A stretch of DNA of 30,815 nt from a virus. Shown in pieces: positions 1-8,144 of this stretch. Location of the stretch: positions 1-30,815 of IMG/VR virus record IMGVR_UViG_3300003690_000180; one strand, 5' to 3'. The notes below the pieces were generated by a model. That model had not been told where the DNA came from, searched no databases, and saw only the letters and a program-made list of their open reading frames with translations. Every line of letters begins with the position of its first letter. The stretch's first letter is position 1. The position numbers and the translations under genes were made by a program.

Positions 1-180
1 AAGTTTGACATTAAATGTTTCGCCATCATGTTTTACATACATGTATAGACTACCCTTTCTCATTCTATATTGTACCTGACCGTCTCGCATTTCTGTCTTT
101 TCTGGTCTTCCTTCTTCAACCTTATGTTTTTCTGGTTGCTGTTTCTTTTCATAATTTATTTCTGGTATAGGTATAGCCAT
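1..180 (-). CDS. Unknown protein, 3' end cut by window edge
   Basis: An open frame begins at the ATG at 180 and runs without a stop to the left edge, giving at least 60 residues. The start lies 7 bp after the stop of the tail protein upstream, in the same direction, so it is probably the next gene of the late operon. The visible part is highly charged (many Lys, Glu, Arg) with a short amphipathic segment near residues 40-60 and no membrane segment. No clear SD is seen before the ATG; translation may be coupled to the preceding stop. I do not recognise the family. A small virion or tail accessory protein would fit the position, but that is inference from context only. Confidence 0.65.
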   Translation of the reverse strand, partial: MAIPIPEINYEKKQQPEKHKVEEGRPEKTEMRDGQVQYRMRKGSLYMYVKHDGETFNVKL

Positions 181-186
181 AATCTA

Positions 187-2340
187 TTACGTGAGCGATG
201 CGCCCGTATCCGTAACTTGAGGTTTTAGTACCCTGTACTCAATAGCAATATCATTTATAGCCATATTATGGGTTTTAGATGGTAGATTACTGTCCTTTAT
301 TCTAATCTTTACAGATTGACACCTAACAGGTGATTCTGATAATGTGAATACTCCTCTAGCCCACTGGTCTAATCCAACATCATAAAATTGCCCATCTGCC
401 GCTTGTGACCACGAATCTAGTCCATCAATAGAGTACGATAAACTCGGCGGTCCCTCTGTAAGCGTACCCTTGTACGTAATATATACTTTGTACAATTTTT
501 TAAATATAGATGGGTCTTCAAAATCTATATCTCTAGTCTCTAAAGACGGAGACTTAGTAGCCCCTTCTACTCCATTAATACAATAAAATGTCCCAGTAGT
601 ATTATTGCCTGCAAATATTAAATTTCCATTATTATCTATTATAAAATTTGTTTTATCATTACTGTCTAATTTCTGATATGCATATACCCATGATTCAGTG
701 TTCATATCATATATATACATATTTCCAGAAGATGTAGTATCTAATGCAGAGTCTACAACAAATATAAAATTCTTTTGTGGAACATAGCCAACCTGTGAAT
801 TATCATTGATAAAATTTGCCCATACTCCTAAATCTATTTTATATCTATTTTCCTTTACATCTATAAGTAAATTCCTTATTCCCTTTCCATCGTATACATA
901 GCACCCCATATCATTAATAAATATAACACCTCTTTCTGTGCGTATACTTGAGGCAGGATTTTTTATACCCATTAAAGGATGCGCGCTTTTCAGAGATTCG
1001 CCCCTGCCACCGCCAGAATCTATAACATATAATATATTTTTCTTGAACTGTAATATGTTATCCGCAAATTCTTCTAATTTAACAATATCGTCACCATCTT
1101 CTACTACAACATCCAAATAACCTGATTTCGTAAATAAATCTGGTTTAGCTGGTTTAGATTTAAGTATTCTGTCCTTGTGGATATGCACTGAGCCATCTGA
1201 CTCTGTATATTTAACATGCCCTAAATATGTTGTCCTATTTAATACAACGGCAGATTTAAACATAGGTATAAATTCAGGCTTATTTCTCTCCCGATACCTT
1301 CTGGTAGCATCAACGTCTCCTTTAAACACATAACCAACCTTATGTATAGATGGATTCATCATAGCAAACCTTGCTGTAGTCGTTCCAAACGAAATAGGCT
1401 GTCCTATAACAGTCCCAGAAGCATTTGTAGCTCTCAATCTATAATAATATGTTCTATCATTAATTAAAGAAGTAAGGGCAACAGTTACATTTGTTGAACC
1501 GCTATTACCTGTGATTTGCACAACTGTTGTATCTGTTCCGAAATCAATAGTTGTACCCCATTCAAAATGATAATTAATAGTCCCAGAATCAATATGGTCT
1601 ATCCTGCCATTTATGGTAGCAGATGTAGCGGCTTCATTAGTTGCAACCAGTGTAGTCACCGTAGGTAAATTAGGTTTAGTGACCTCAGTATCTGCCGAAC
1701 TTGACGTTGTTGCGCTAGTAGCATTTACAGTAGCTACTATCTGCCAATAATAAGTAGTATTTGCATTTAATCCATCTATAGTAGCAGTTTTTGCTATAGC
1801 AGACGTTGTTAGAACGTCCGTTAATGTGCTATAAGTATTGGTTATCGCACCAGAACTCGTTCCATATTTTAATGCTAGACTACAATGATTCCCATTTGTG
1901 TCTACAGAATATCCTATGCCTATAGAATCTGTATCTACAGAGCTACTAGTAATAGAAGAATATGCTATTGTTGTCGACTCTGCTGTAGTAAGCGTACCAA
2001 GAGCACCAGACCCAGAAGAATGATATGTTATAGTACTACCGTCGGTTTTTTTCAGCCATAACCTATATGAATAAAGTGTATTAGCTGTAAGCGATGTTAC
2101 TACTATTCCTATATCAACCGCTCCCTGTCCTGACGCAATAGAGGTATGAGCTGTAGAAGTTCCACCACTGCCATTGGTATCATTTACTATCGCAGTAGTG
2201 TTGCCAGTTAAATAAGTAAACCACCATTCAAACTGAACACCATTTGGTGGAGTGTTAGGATTAACCAAGCCATTTAGCTTAGCACCAGTATTATGTATAT
2301 TTGTTTCTTCGCTTAATTGAGCTGATGGGAGAAATGGCAT
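187..2340 (-). CDS. Tail nozzle-like protein with N-terminal FN3 repeats
   Basis: The 717-residue product has two halves. Residues about 1-330 hold three consecutive beta-rich repeats of about 110 residues with fibronectin type III hallmarks (ATSATINGRI, YYYRLRATN, GTT linkers). Residues about 335-700 look like the beta-propeller part of phage tail nozzle / tail tubular protein B-type proteins: a KLEEFADNILQFK strand, an YDGKGI turn, a YIYDMNTESWV blade and a closing SLSYSIDGLDSW region. An AAGG SD sits before the ATG, and the start overlaps the end of a -1-shifted upstream frame as TAATG. The amino-terminal part of a normal nozzle is encoded separately upstream, so this protein looks like the C-terminal half of a split nozzle with surface FN3 modules added. 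Expected role: short-tail nozzle or receptor-proximal virion protein. Family assignment is by sequence pattern only. Confidence 0.72.
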   Translation of the reverse strand: MPFLPSAQLSEETNIHNTGAKLNGLVNPNTPPNGVQFEWWFTYLTGNTTAIVNDTNGSGGTSTAHTSIASGQGAVDIGIVVTSLTANTLYSYRLWLKKTDGSTITYHSSGSGALGTLTTAESTTIAYSSITSSSVDTDSIGIGYSVDTNGNHCSLALKYGTSSGAITNTYSTLTDVLTTSAIAKTATIDGLNANTTYYWQIVATVNATSATTSSSADTEVTKPNLPTVTTLVATNEAATSATINGRIDHIDSGTINYHFEWGTTIDFGTDTTVVQITGNSGSTNVTVALTSLINDRTYYYRLRATNASGTVIGQPISFGTTTARFAMMNPSIHKVGYVFKGDVDATRRYRERNKPEFIPMFKSAVVLNRTTYLGHVKYTESDGSVHIHKDRILKSKPAKPDLFTKSGYLDVVVEDGDDIVKLEEFADNILQFKKNILYVIDSGGGRGESLKSAHPLMGIKNPASSIRTERGVIFINDMGCYVYDGKGIRNLLIDVKENRYKIDLGVWANFINDNSQVGYVPQKNFIFVVDSALDTTSSGNMYIYDMNTESWVYAYQKLDSNDKTNFIIDNNGNLIFAGNNTTGTFYCINGVEGATKSPSLETRDIDFEDPSIFKKLYKVYITYKGTLTEGPPSLSYSIDGLDSWSQAADGQFYDVGLDQWARGVFTLSESPVRCQSVKIRIKDSNLPSKTHNMAINDIAIEYRVLKPQVTDTGASLT

Positions 2341-2419
2341 TATGCTAACCTTATCCAGCTAATTTGTTTAGGATATTTAAACCCAATCTTAATATGTTTA
2401 GGTTTCATTAGCTTTGACT

Positions 2420-2659
2420 TTAACTTATTAAGTTTTCTTTTTTTCCAGTGCTTGTTTTGCCTTTAATTAAGTTCAATACCTGCTCGTATTCTGGTTCAGT
2501 AGCGTCATCCTTTGGTACTATAAAAATATCATAATCATTTGGAGGATTAGACTCATTTCTTGCCCCACTACCAACATATATATACTCAAACTTATCAGCA
2601 AATACATCCACCGCGTCACTTACCCTATTTAAGACATCTGAAAACATATTAATAACCAT
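2420..2659 (-). CDS. Small nucleotidyltransferase-like protein within tail module
   Basis: The frame is also open to an ATG at 2743, but the ATG at 2659 gives a short overlap with the upstream stop and is preferred (79 aa). After a predicted helix comes YVGSGARNESNPPNDYDIFI, which fits the minimal nucleotidyltransferase signature hG[GS]-x(9-13)-Dh[DE]h (GS, ten residues, then DYD). The third catalytic acidic residue of that fold is not evident. The frame ends at 2420 just after a run of seven A (plus-strand T7 at 2438-2444). A -1 shift at this A AAA AAA heptamer would add about 30 basic residues and end at 2340, overlapping the next start as TAATG. The extended form fills the gap neatly. Function in the tail region is unknown; it could be an inactive domain or a morphogenesis factor. 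Confidence 0.55.
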   Translation of the reverse strand: MVINMFSDVLNRVSDAVDVFADKFEYIYVGSGARNESNPPNDYDIFIVPKDDATEPEYEQVLNLIKGKTSTGKKENLIS

Positions 2660-3650
2660 AGCTTTCATATTCTGTTGCATCGCCTTGGTCAGACGCTTCT
2701 GCTGGTTCTGCTGCTCCACTGTCTGAAATTGTAAAGTCGGCATCTATCGAATCTACTTCGCCAAATGCCTCATCTAGCAATGTTACTTTATAATTAGAAG
2801 TACCAGTGGTGGTATTCTTCAGGCTTATATTTACCGTATATGGACTATTATCGTCCATCTTAAAATCTTGATATATTGGCGTATAATGTGCTCCTTCAAG
2901 CCTTAAAGTCATATCTCTTTCTGGTGTACCAGATTCGCCAAAACCAACCCCACTATTAACGTTTACAGTAACTGGTAATATAGCTGTTTTATATGATGTG
3001 CTAGGGGTCAAAGTGCCTAAAGTCAAACTTCCTATCCATTTACCAAATAAACTTTCAGCGGAACTATATGCTTTCCAATGATATTTATCACCGCTTTGCA
3101 TATCAAAATATTTTAAATGATACCAAACCTCTTGAGCATAGTGTCTAAAATAGCAATTTATCCCAATAATCCTATCGTCTGTAAGAATATGATTGGTTTC
3201 TGCTGTAAGAGTTTGAACAGAAGCCGTACTTAAAATTAACTGCAACATCAGAGTTCTATCGTAAAATGCTCTCATAGTTTTACCAGTAGAAGTTTCAACA
3301 AGGGTAATTGGTCCTTCTTGCTTGCCACTATATACTGGACTTAGTCCAAATTCGTATTGACCATTAAACTTCCCACCCTTTTGACTCCAATATACCAGCA
3401 ATATTCTATTTTGTGCACTGAGTATAGCACTGCTTGGCAATGCGTTATAGAATGAATAACTCCAGAATCGACACATCGTGCCAAGCTCCTCAAAGCTTTT
3501 TAATTTCTGGTCTCCAGTAGACCATCTTGATATTGGATGTAACGATGTACCAGCATCATCAGTTTGAAATAACCTATTTTCTACATATCCATGATACTGA
3601 TTAACGCTATTATCTCCAATGGTACTAAATCTGATTTGTCGCCACTGCCG
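2649..3650 (-). CDS. Nozzle protein, second fragment (needs -1 shift from upstream frame)
   Basis: The first ATG in this frame is at 3476 (275 aa), but the frame is open from 3650 and the residues before that ATG (IGDNSVNQYHGYVENRLFQ and on through GTMCRFW) read as normal protein. It is therefore best understood as the continuation of the frame that starts at 4030, joined by a -1 shift between 3650 and 3584. The joined product would be about 460 aa. It has aromatic-rich beta strands and ends with an Ig/FN3-like segment (PYTVNISLKNTTTGTSNYKV) and an acidic tail. It corresponds to the middle of P22-gp10-like/TTB-like nozzle proteins, whose C-terminal part is encoded at 187-2340. Whether the break is an assembly indel, a mutation or programmed is undecided. 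Confidence 0.6.
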   Translation of the reverse strand, partial: RQWRQIRFSTIGDNSVNQYHGYVENRLFQTDDAGTSLHPISRWSTGDQKLKSFEELGTMCRFWSYSFYNALPSSAILSAQNRILLVYWSQKGGKFNGQYEFGLSPVYSGKQEGPITLVETSTGKTMRAFYDRTLMLQLILSTASVQTLTAETNHILTDDRIIGINCYFRHYAQEVWYHLKYFDMQSGDKYHWKAYSSAESLFGKWIGSLTLGTLTPSTSYKTAILPVTVNVNSGVGFGESGTPERDMTLRLEGAHYTPIYQDFKMDDNSPYTVNISLKNTTTGTSNYKVTLLDEAFGEVDSIDADFTISDSGAAEPAEASDQGDATEYESYGY

Positions 3651-4030
3651 TCATATAAATTAATTCTATCATCGTACCAAGTGCCCCGATTTACTGGAAA
3701 TGCATCTATTGTCATATCTGTTGGGTCTGATTTAAATATCCAGTATTCACCAGTATCAGCAGCTGAAGCATTCATATCACCATATCTATGGTCTGTACCA
3801 TGAGCAAATAATCCATGATTCGGTATAATTTTAGAAGCGCTCTTAGCTGTAGGTAAATCAGTATCTACACTATTGGCTGTTGGCGTATCAGCTAGCGTTC
3901 TCATCTGACCTTGTCTATTTACAAGCCAATTCTGTATATCTACGAATTGATTTTCTTTTATATCTCTAGCATCATCATAATTATTAATGCCACCGCTAAA
4001 ATCTTTAATTATTTGCCTTACTTTTCCCAT
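3581..4030 (-). CDS. Nozzle protein, N-terminal fragment
   Basis: Starts at ATG 4030, overlapping the upstream stop as TAATG. The 149 residues begin with the motif DFSGGINNYDDARDIKENQF, characteristic of the N terminus of packaged-DNA-stabilisation/tail nozzle proteins of podoviruses, followed by FVDIQNW and a glycine- and tryptophan-containing strand (GEYWIF). The frame closes at 3581 after a short unnatural tail, whereas the -1 frame stays open and continues sensibly for a further 300 residues. The candidate indel positions are the short T and A runs at 3627-3629 and 3635-3637. The protein should sit at the portal-proximal end of the short tail and close the DNA channel. Confidence 0.62.
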   Translation of the reverse strand: MGKVRQIIKDFSGGINNYDDARDIKENQFVDIQNWLVNRQGQMRTLADTPTANSVDTDLPTAKSASKIIPNHGLFAHGTDHRYGDMNASAADTGEYWIFKSDPTDMTIDAFPVNRGTWYDDRINLYDGSGDKSDLVPLEIIALISIMDM

Positions 4031-4830
4031 TATTGTTGCTGTGCGCCTCCAGCCGCCTGTGCTGTTGGACCACCCTGAATCTGTGCGCCAATATATGGTT
4101 GTAATGCTTTCTGATATTTTTCTCTAAAAATTGCCAGCTCTAACGACATGTTTTTATATTTATTACCATATGCTGTTACTTGAGAACCGTAGTCCTGAAT
4201 CTCCATTGATATTTTACCAGACTCAGAACCAGCTAACTCAGTATCTTCTTCTGTTCTTATATATGTTTCTACCTGAGTAAACGATGGCGGAGTTGGTATT
4301 CCCGTAGAGGTAAAATTGCCCAACTGTTTAATCCTAACCCTGATAGCAGTTCCATAAACAAGGGCAGTGTCTAATTCAACAGGAAACACTCCAGTCCCAG
4401 ATGAATCATTATATGCCACCGTTGGATAAACTACTAAATTTATCTTTACTTTTGCGCTTGCCGCCACAACATTACCGCCATATACATATATATAATTATT
4501 TTTTATAAAATATAATGGTTCTCTATCTGAAGGATAAAAAACACTGTCTATATTCTGTATTTTTTGCTCATACTCAAGACCAACCTCTTTAGCCTGACGA
4601 TATATACCATCATTGTCTTGTTTGCTTACATTTAATAATCTTGTAGAAGATAACTTATATCCATTTGTTATAATATCTGTTACTTCAGAACTAAATAAAT
4701 ATAAATAAGTAGGGTCTAATAAGTTTATAATCTCATGCGCAGTATCTGTAAGCACATCTGTGTAAAACTTAGGGTCACTTTCTTCTCCACACAGGCTTTC
4801 TATTTTAAAATAATATAAATTGCTAGCCAT
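4030..4830 (-). CDS. Virion structural protein between adaptor and nozzle
   Basis: A 266-residue protein whose start overlaps the adaptor stop as TAATG and whose stop overlaps the nozzle start the same way, so the three genes are translationally coupled. The N-terminal half is helical with a YLYLFSSEVTDIITNGYKLS segment. The middle is beta-rich with YFIKNNYIYVYGG, and the C terminus is a helical region ending in an Ala/Gln/Gly-rich tail. No catalytic motif is visible. In marine and freshwater podovirus-like genomes an uncharacterised protein of this size regularly sits between the head-tail adaptor and the nozzle; a second adaptor/connector ring is the likely role. That role is inferred from position. 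Confidence 0.65.
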   Translation of the reverse strand: MASNLYYFKIESLCGEESDPKFYTDVLTDTAHEIINLLDPTYLYLFSSEVTDIITNGYKLSSTRLLNVSKQDNDGIYRQAKEVGLEYEQKIQNIDSVFYPSDREPLYFIKNNYIYVYGGNVVAASAKVKINLVVYPTVAYNDSSGTGVFPVELDTALVYGTAIRVRIKQLGNFTSTGIPTPPSFTQVETYIRTEEDTELAGSESGKISMEIQDYGSQVTAYGNKYKNMSLELAIFREKYQKALQPYIGAQIQGGPTAQAAGGAQQQ

Positions 4831-5729
4831 TAGATAAAGTCAGGTAATGGGTTAGGAAGAACATCCATCATCGCCTCTCTGTTTCTGTCTGTTACTAAAT
4901 AATCAGCTTCGTGCTGTGCGCCAATTTCGCGATGCGCAGATGCTTGTTTAAATTTTCCATCTATATTCATTAAATCGCTTATTGAATAGTGCATTGCGGC
5001 TCGTACTAATCTTTCTGGAACATCTACAATATCGTCTAGTTTCACACGCGCGCGCGGGCGCGCATAATAAGTAACATTTAATGTACTGTCGCCATCTGTT
5101 GTAGATACTGCCTTATGTAATATAATTTTTCTAGTATCCTGTTGAAAATTTCCACCTGCTGTTGCTACAGATGTAGAACCAGAATTATGAACAATTGTAA
5201 ATGTATCTGTTGTTACTTCCGTTACTTTATTCCTTGTCCCCTCTAAAGATAAAACCTCTGGCACATTTACTGGTGGGGTAGAATTGTCAATAGCGACCAG
5301 CTCTCTTAATACTACATAATCTCCTACCGCCAAACCATGACCTGCTGAAGTAAATATTGTATTAGTAGCGCTAACTGCTATTGTGCCTATATCTCCATAT
5401 AAGCTCACATATTCTCTATAATAATATCCAGCGTAATCGTTTAGTTCGTCTGGATTTGTAACCAATGTTTCTGGAACAAATGGTAATACCCTAGTTCCTA
5501 TAATAACACGATATATTTGATTTGTAACGTCGTTATTTGCAAATATATATTCTTTTGTAGTTGACGCTACTGTAAACTCCTCTGTTTTTAACTTTCTCAC
5601 ATACCTTTTCCCAAGCGCTTCTACATTATCATCAAACATCTTATTTTTGATAGTAGAGGTAATTGGAAAGGTTGGGCTTATCGCAACCATTGCCGCGTCT
5701 ATTAGCTCGTATACTTCTTTGTATCTCAT
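4830..5729 (-). CDS. Head-tail adaptor-like protein
   Basis: The ATG at 5729 has an AAAGGA SD 7 nt upstream. The frame is open to an ATG at 5774, but those extra residues would be read from a perfect hairpin, so the inner start (299 aa) is chosen. The N terminus (MRYKEVYELIDAAMV...) and C-terminal helices (VPERLVRAAMHYSISDLMN, then ASAHREIGAQHEADYLV) match the all-helical bundle of phage adaptor proteins (DUF6682-like by pattern). A beta-rich insert of about 100 residues occupies the middle, with SAGHGLAVGDYVVLR resembling a small barrel seen as an insert in adaptors. It would bind below the portal. It is the first gene after the capsid hairpin. Confidence 0.65.
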   Translation of the reverse strand: MRYKEVYELIDAAMVAISPTFPITSTIKNKMFDDNVEALGKRYVRKLKTEEFTVASTTKEYIFANNDVTNQIYRVIIGTRVLPFVPETLVTNPDELNDYAGYYYREYVSLYGDIGTIAVSATNTIFTSAGHGLAVGDYVVLRELVAIDNSTPPVNVPEVLSLEGTRNKVTEVTTDTFTIVHNSGSTSVATAGGNFQQDTRKIILHKAVSTTDGDSTLNVTYYARPRARVKLDDIVDVPERLVRAAMHYSISDLMNIDGKFKQASAHREIGAQHEADYLVTDRNREAMMDVLPNPLPDFI

Positions 5730-5747
5730 ACTTAATCCTTTAGCGTA

Positions 5748-5773
5748 TGAGGGGTGAGCGAACTCACCCCTCA
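5748..5773 (-). terminator. Perfect hairpin with UUCG loop after the capsid gene
   Basis: On the minus strand an 11-bp perfect stem (TGAGGGGTGAG / CTCACCCCTCA) closes a TTCG tetraloop 13 nt after the capsid stop. No U-tract follows, so it is more likely a partial terminator, RNA-stabilising or processing hairpin that raises capsid mRNA over the downstream tail genes than a full intrinsic terminator. It lies just before the SD of the adaptor gene. Confidence 0.7.
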
Positions 5774-5785
5774 ATCAACCATTCG

Positions 5786-7165
5786 TTATACGAGTTTCAG
5801 AATCGCGTGAGTCTGTTCGTTACGAATTTCTGGTCCACCTTCGTAGAGCCATTCATCCGTTGAACCGTCCTGCCCGCTTTTCACAATATCCTTACGCAAT
5901 TGCATATCGGATTGTGAGAGTGCGCGCATCTCAGCGTTACCAAAATCCACAATCAGAGCATAGTCTTCATGCACATCATTCAAATAAGGATGCTGAATAA
6001 AGTCTACCTGACCAATCGGTCCCATGTAAGAACTTACACGTAACCCAGCCTTGATGTCTTTACCCATACCTGACTCGAATTGAGCTCCAGCGCTGGCGCG
6101 TACAGCCTTAACAAGCTCTTTCATCCATTTATTTGAACAAAAAGCCGTTTTAACCATACTTCCAGACAACTGGTCTACAAAGATATTCGCTACAACACGG
6201 TCGAGGTCGTCGATACCGTCGCTGAAGTCCCATTGAAAATCGGAACTTCCCCTGCCGTCATTGGTCTGAATTAAACCCGCTCCCGCGGCTTGACCTACAC
6301 CAAAAGCAGAGAATCTACGCCGCGGCATTTCAGCCGATGCGTCTGCATCTCCAGCTCCATTGGTTAATAGTGCCCACTCAATATCTCCCTTAATCTTAGC
6401 AAGCTTTCTAGCTTGTAAGCGTGCCATTTCCTGTTCACCATACTGCTTGGAAACCCGAGCAGTACGTGTGATGTTATATGGTTCACGAAAGATTTGAGTA
6501 TAATTCGCCAATCTGCGAACTTTCTTTGTTGACATTCCTGCAACATCTGCACCTTCAGCATATCCTTGCTTAGCTCCGTGTACGTTATGCACACTAGCGT
6601 TAGTAGCATTTCGGACAGCGTGTCCTACAGTGCCTAGATATTCAAACTGAACTTCTCCAACCTCACTTGCCGATAAAGCAAACACTGCTGCAGTGGTACT
6701 AAATGTAAATACAGAATCATCTGAGTTCATTGTACCTTTACCAAACTTAACAGACAGCGGGGAATCTGCCCCAGCCGCTGTTTGACCATGGTCCAGTACA
6801 ACAAGTATTGCCGCAACTCCAGCGCTGCCGCCGTTTATCCTAGCAATTCCAGAACTGTCTGGAGTTGCTTTGTAAACGTTGCCAACCTCTATGCCTTCCA
6901 TCTGCGCCTGTCTATTCATTTTTGCGTATGCAGTATCAGTTTCAACTGCCGCAAAAGTGATTTTCATAGAGCGCTTCAAGAAATGCTCGTCTTCCATCCA
7001 CTCAAACTTTGGCACAGGTGTAGACCTTTTGCTTATTCGTCCAAGCAATGTAAACAGAGGAGTAGCGGAGGGATTGTAGTAATGTACTTTATTACCTAAC
7101 TCAAGAACATGTTTGGAATCGCCTGAGGTGAATTTTGTTAATCCACTTCCATAATTATCAGCCAT
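5786..7165 (-). CDS. Major capsid protein
   Basis: A 459-residue protein with a GGAG SD 8 nt before ATG 7165. It follows a scaffold-like acidic gene and the portal, the usual place for the capsid gene. The C terminus (QSDMQLRKDIV ... DEWLYEGGPEIRNEQTHAI) and the central TQIFREPYNITRTARVSKQYG segment match the HK97-fold major capsid group known as DUF5309/SU10-type by pattern. An insert of about 100 residues (around 95-195) holds a beta-rich domain with no Cys. No N-terminal scaffold/protease domain is fused. GC content is higher than in the flanking tail genes, consistent with a highly expressed product. Confidence is high for capsid and moderate for the exact family. Confidence 0.85.
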   Translation of the reverse strand: MADNYGSGLTKFTSGDSKHVLELGNKVHYYNPSATPLFTLLGRISKRSTPVPKFEWMEDEHFLKRSMKITFAAVETDTAYAKMNRQAQMEGIEVGNVYKATPDSSGIARINGGSAGVAAILVVLDHGQTAAGADSPLSVKFGKGTMNSDDSVFTFSTTAAVFALSASEVGEVQFEYLGTVGHAVRNATNASVHNVHGAKQGYAEGADVAGMSTKKVRRLANYTQIFREPYNITRTARVSKQYGEQEMARLQARKLAKIKGDIEWALLTNGAGDADASAEMPRRRFSAFGVGQAAGAGLIQTNDGRGSSDFQWDFSDGIDDLDRVVANIFVDQLSGSMVKTAFCSNKWMKELVKAVRASAGAQFESGMGKDIKAGLRVSSYMGPIGQVDFIQHPYLNDVHEDYALIVDFGNAEMRALSQSDMQLRKDIVKSGQDGSTDEWLYEGGPEIRNEQTHAILKLV

Positions 7166-7180
7166 TTTCCATCTCCGTCA

Positions 7181-8122
7181 TTATGTATTCTTGTTAAATT
7201 GCATCAAACTCTTAAAAAGGTCTTCTTCTTCAAGGTTTGTTGTGGGACTAGGCGGTGTAGTACCGCTAATCGCCGCCGCTGAAGGAACTTCCTTTCTCTC
7301 TTTCCCAACTTTGGGTAAGTTTGATTCATTTTCAAGGTGTTGTCCAGTTAAGGCTCTCCAAACACCTACCATATTTTTAGTCGTGACGTTTTCATCGTTT
7401 GTCATAAACTCAAGGTACTGTTCTATCTGACCATCAGACATGTTCTCTTCTTTTCTCAAATAATCAATGTATTCTGCTTGTTCATGGTTTTCTTGTACTT
7501 GTGAATCTCTAGCATGAAGTTCGCCGCGAACAGCATTTACAACTTCACTGATTATTTGTTTCCGTTCGAACTGTTTTTGTTCCTTGTACCATTCATTAGT
7601 TGGAGTGCCCTCGGCATAAATATCCATAGAATCAAAATCCTCTGGAACTTCTGGAGGGTTAACTTCTTTATTTTTCTTATCGACGGTTTTTTGAATAGCT
7701 TCAACGGCTTCTGGATTTTCGCGTAAAAATGAAACAATTTTTTCGCTTTCTACAGAATTTGCCGATAAAGTTTCTATTTCGTTACGAGTCTTGTCATTCT
7801 GACTTTGCATTTCCTTGTAGGACTTTGCAAGTTGTGAACGACCTTCGTCGTCATCTCGAAATTTGCCGTCAATAAGCCAACTAACGTCAGACTTAGTTTC
7901 TGGTTCTGGTTCTGGTTTATCCTCTTCTGGGACACCTTTGGATTCTGCCTTTTCAACTTCGACAGGTTCATCTTTAGAGCCTTCTTCAATTTGCGGTTCT
8001 TCTTCAGAGCTTTCAGCGTTAAACGCCGTCAATTCATCAATTACATCCACATCTGATTTCTGGTTATCTACAGTTACTACTTCTTCGTTTACTTGCTTAT
8101 CCTTCTGTTCTTCTTGTGCCAT
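7181..8122 (-). CDS. Scaffolding-like protein
   Basis: A 313-residue, very acidic protein (long Glu/Asp/Pro-rich N terminus to about residue 80, then helices with coiled-coil character around 90-150 and 180-240). A conserved-looking VSWLIDGKFRDDDEGRSQLA element is followed by a helical C terminus ending in a short basic/aromatic tail. Position between portal and major capsid and overall composition are those of phage scaffolds. A GGAG SD precedes ATG 8122. No protease motif is visible. The product is expected to be inside the procapsid and lost on maturation. Confidence 0.72.
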   Translation of the reverse strand: MAQEEQKDKQVNEEVVTVDNQKSDVDVIDELTAFNAESSEEEPQIEEGSKDEPVEVEKAESKGVPEEDKPEPEPETKSDVSWLIDGKFRDDDEGRSQLAKSYKEMQSQNDKTRNEIETLSANSVESEKIVSFLRENPEAVEAIQKTVDKKNKEVNPPEVPEDFDSMDIYAEGTPTNEWYKEQKQFERKQIISEVVNAVRGELHARDSQVQENHEQAEYIDYLRKEENMSDGQIEQYLEFMTNDENVTTKNMVGVWRALTGQHLENESNLPKVGKERKEVPSAAAISGTTPPSPTTNLEEEDLFKSLMQFNKNT

Positions 8123-8144
8123 ACGATGCTCCGTTACTTATGAG

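Noticed and set aside
5730-5774. Upstream ATG 5774 as the adaptor start
   Set aside because: The extra 15 residues are encoded by the UUCG hairpin, while ATG 5729 has a good AAAGGA SD.
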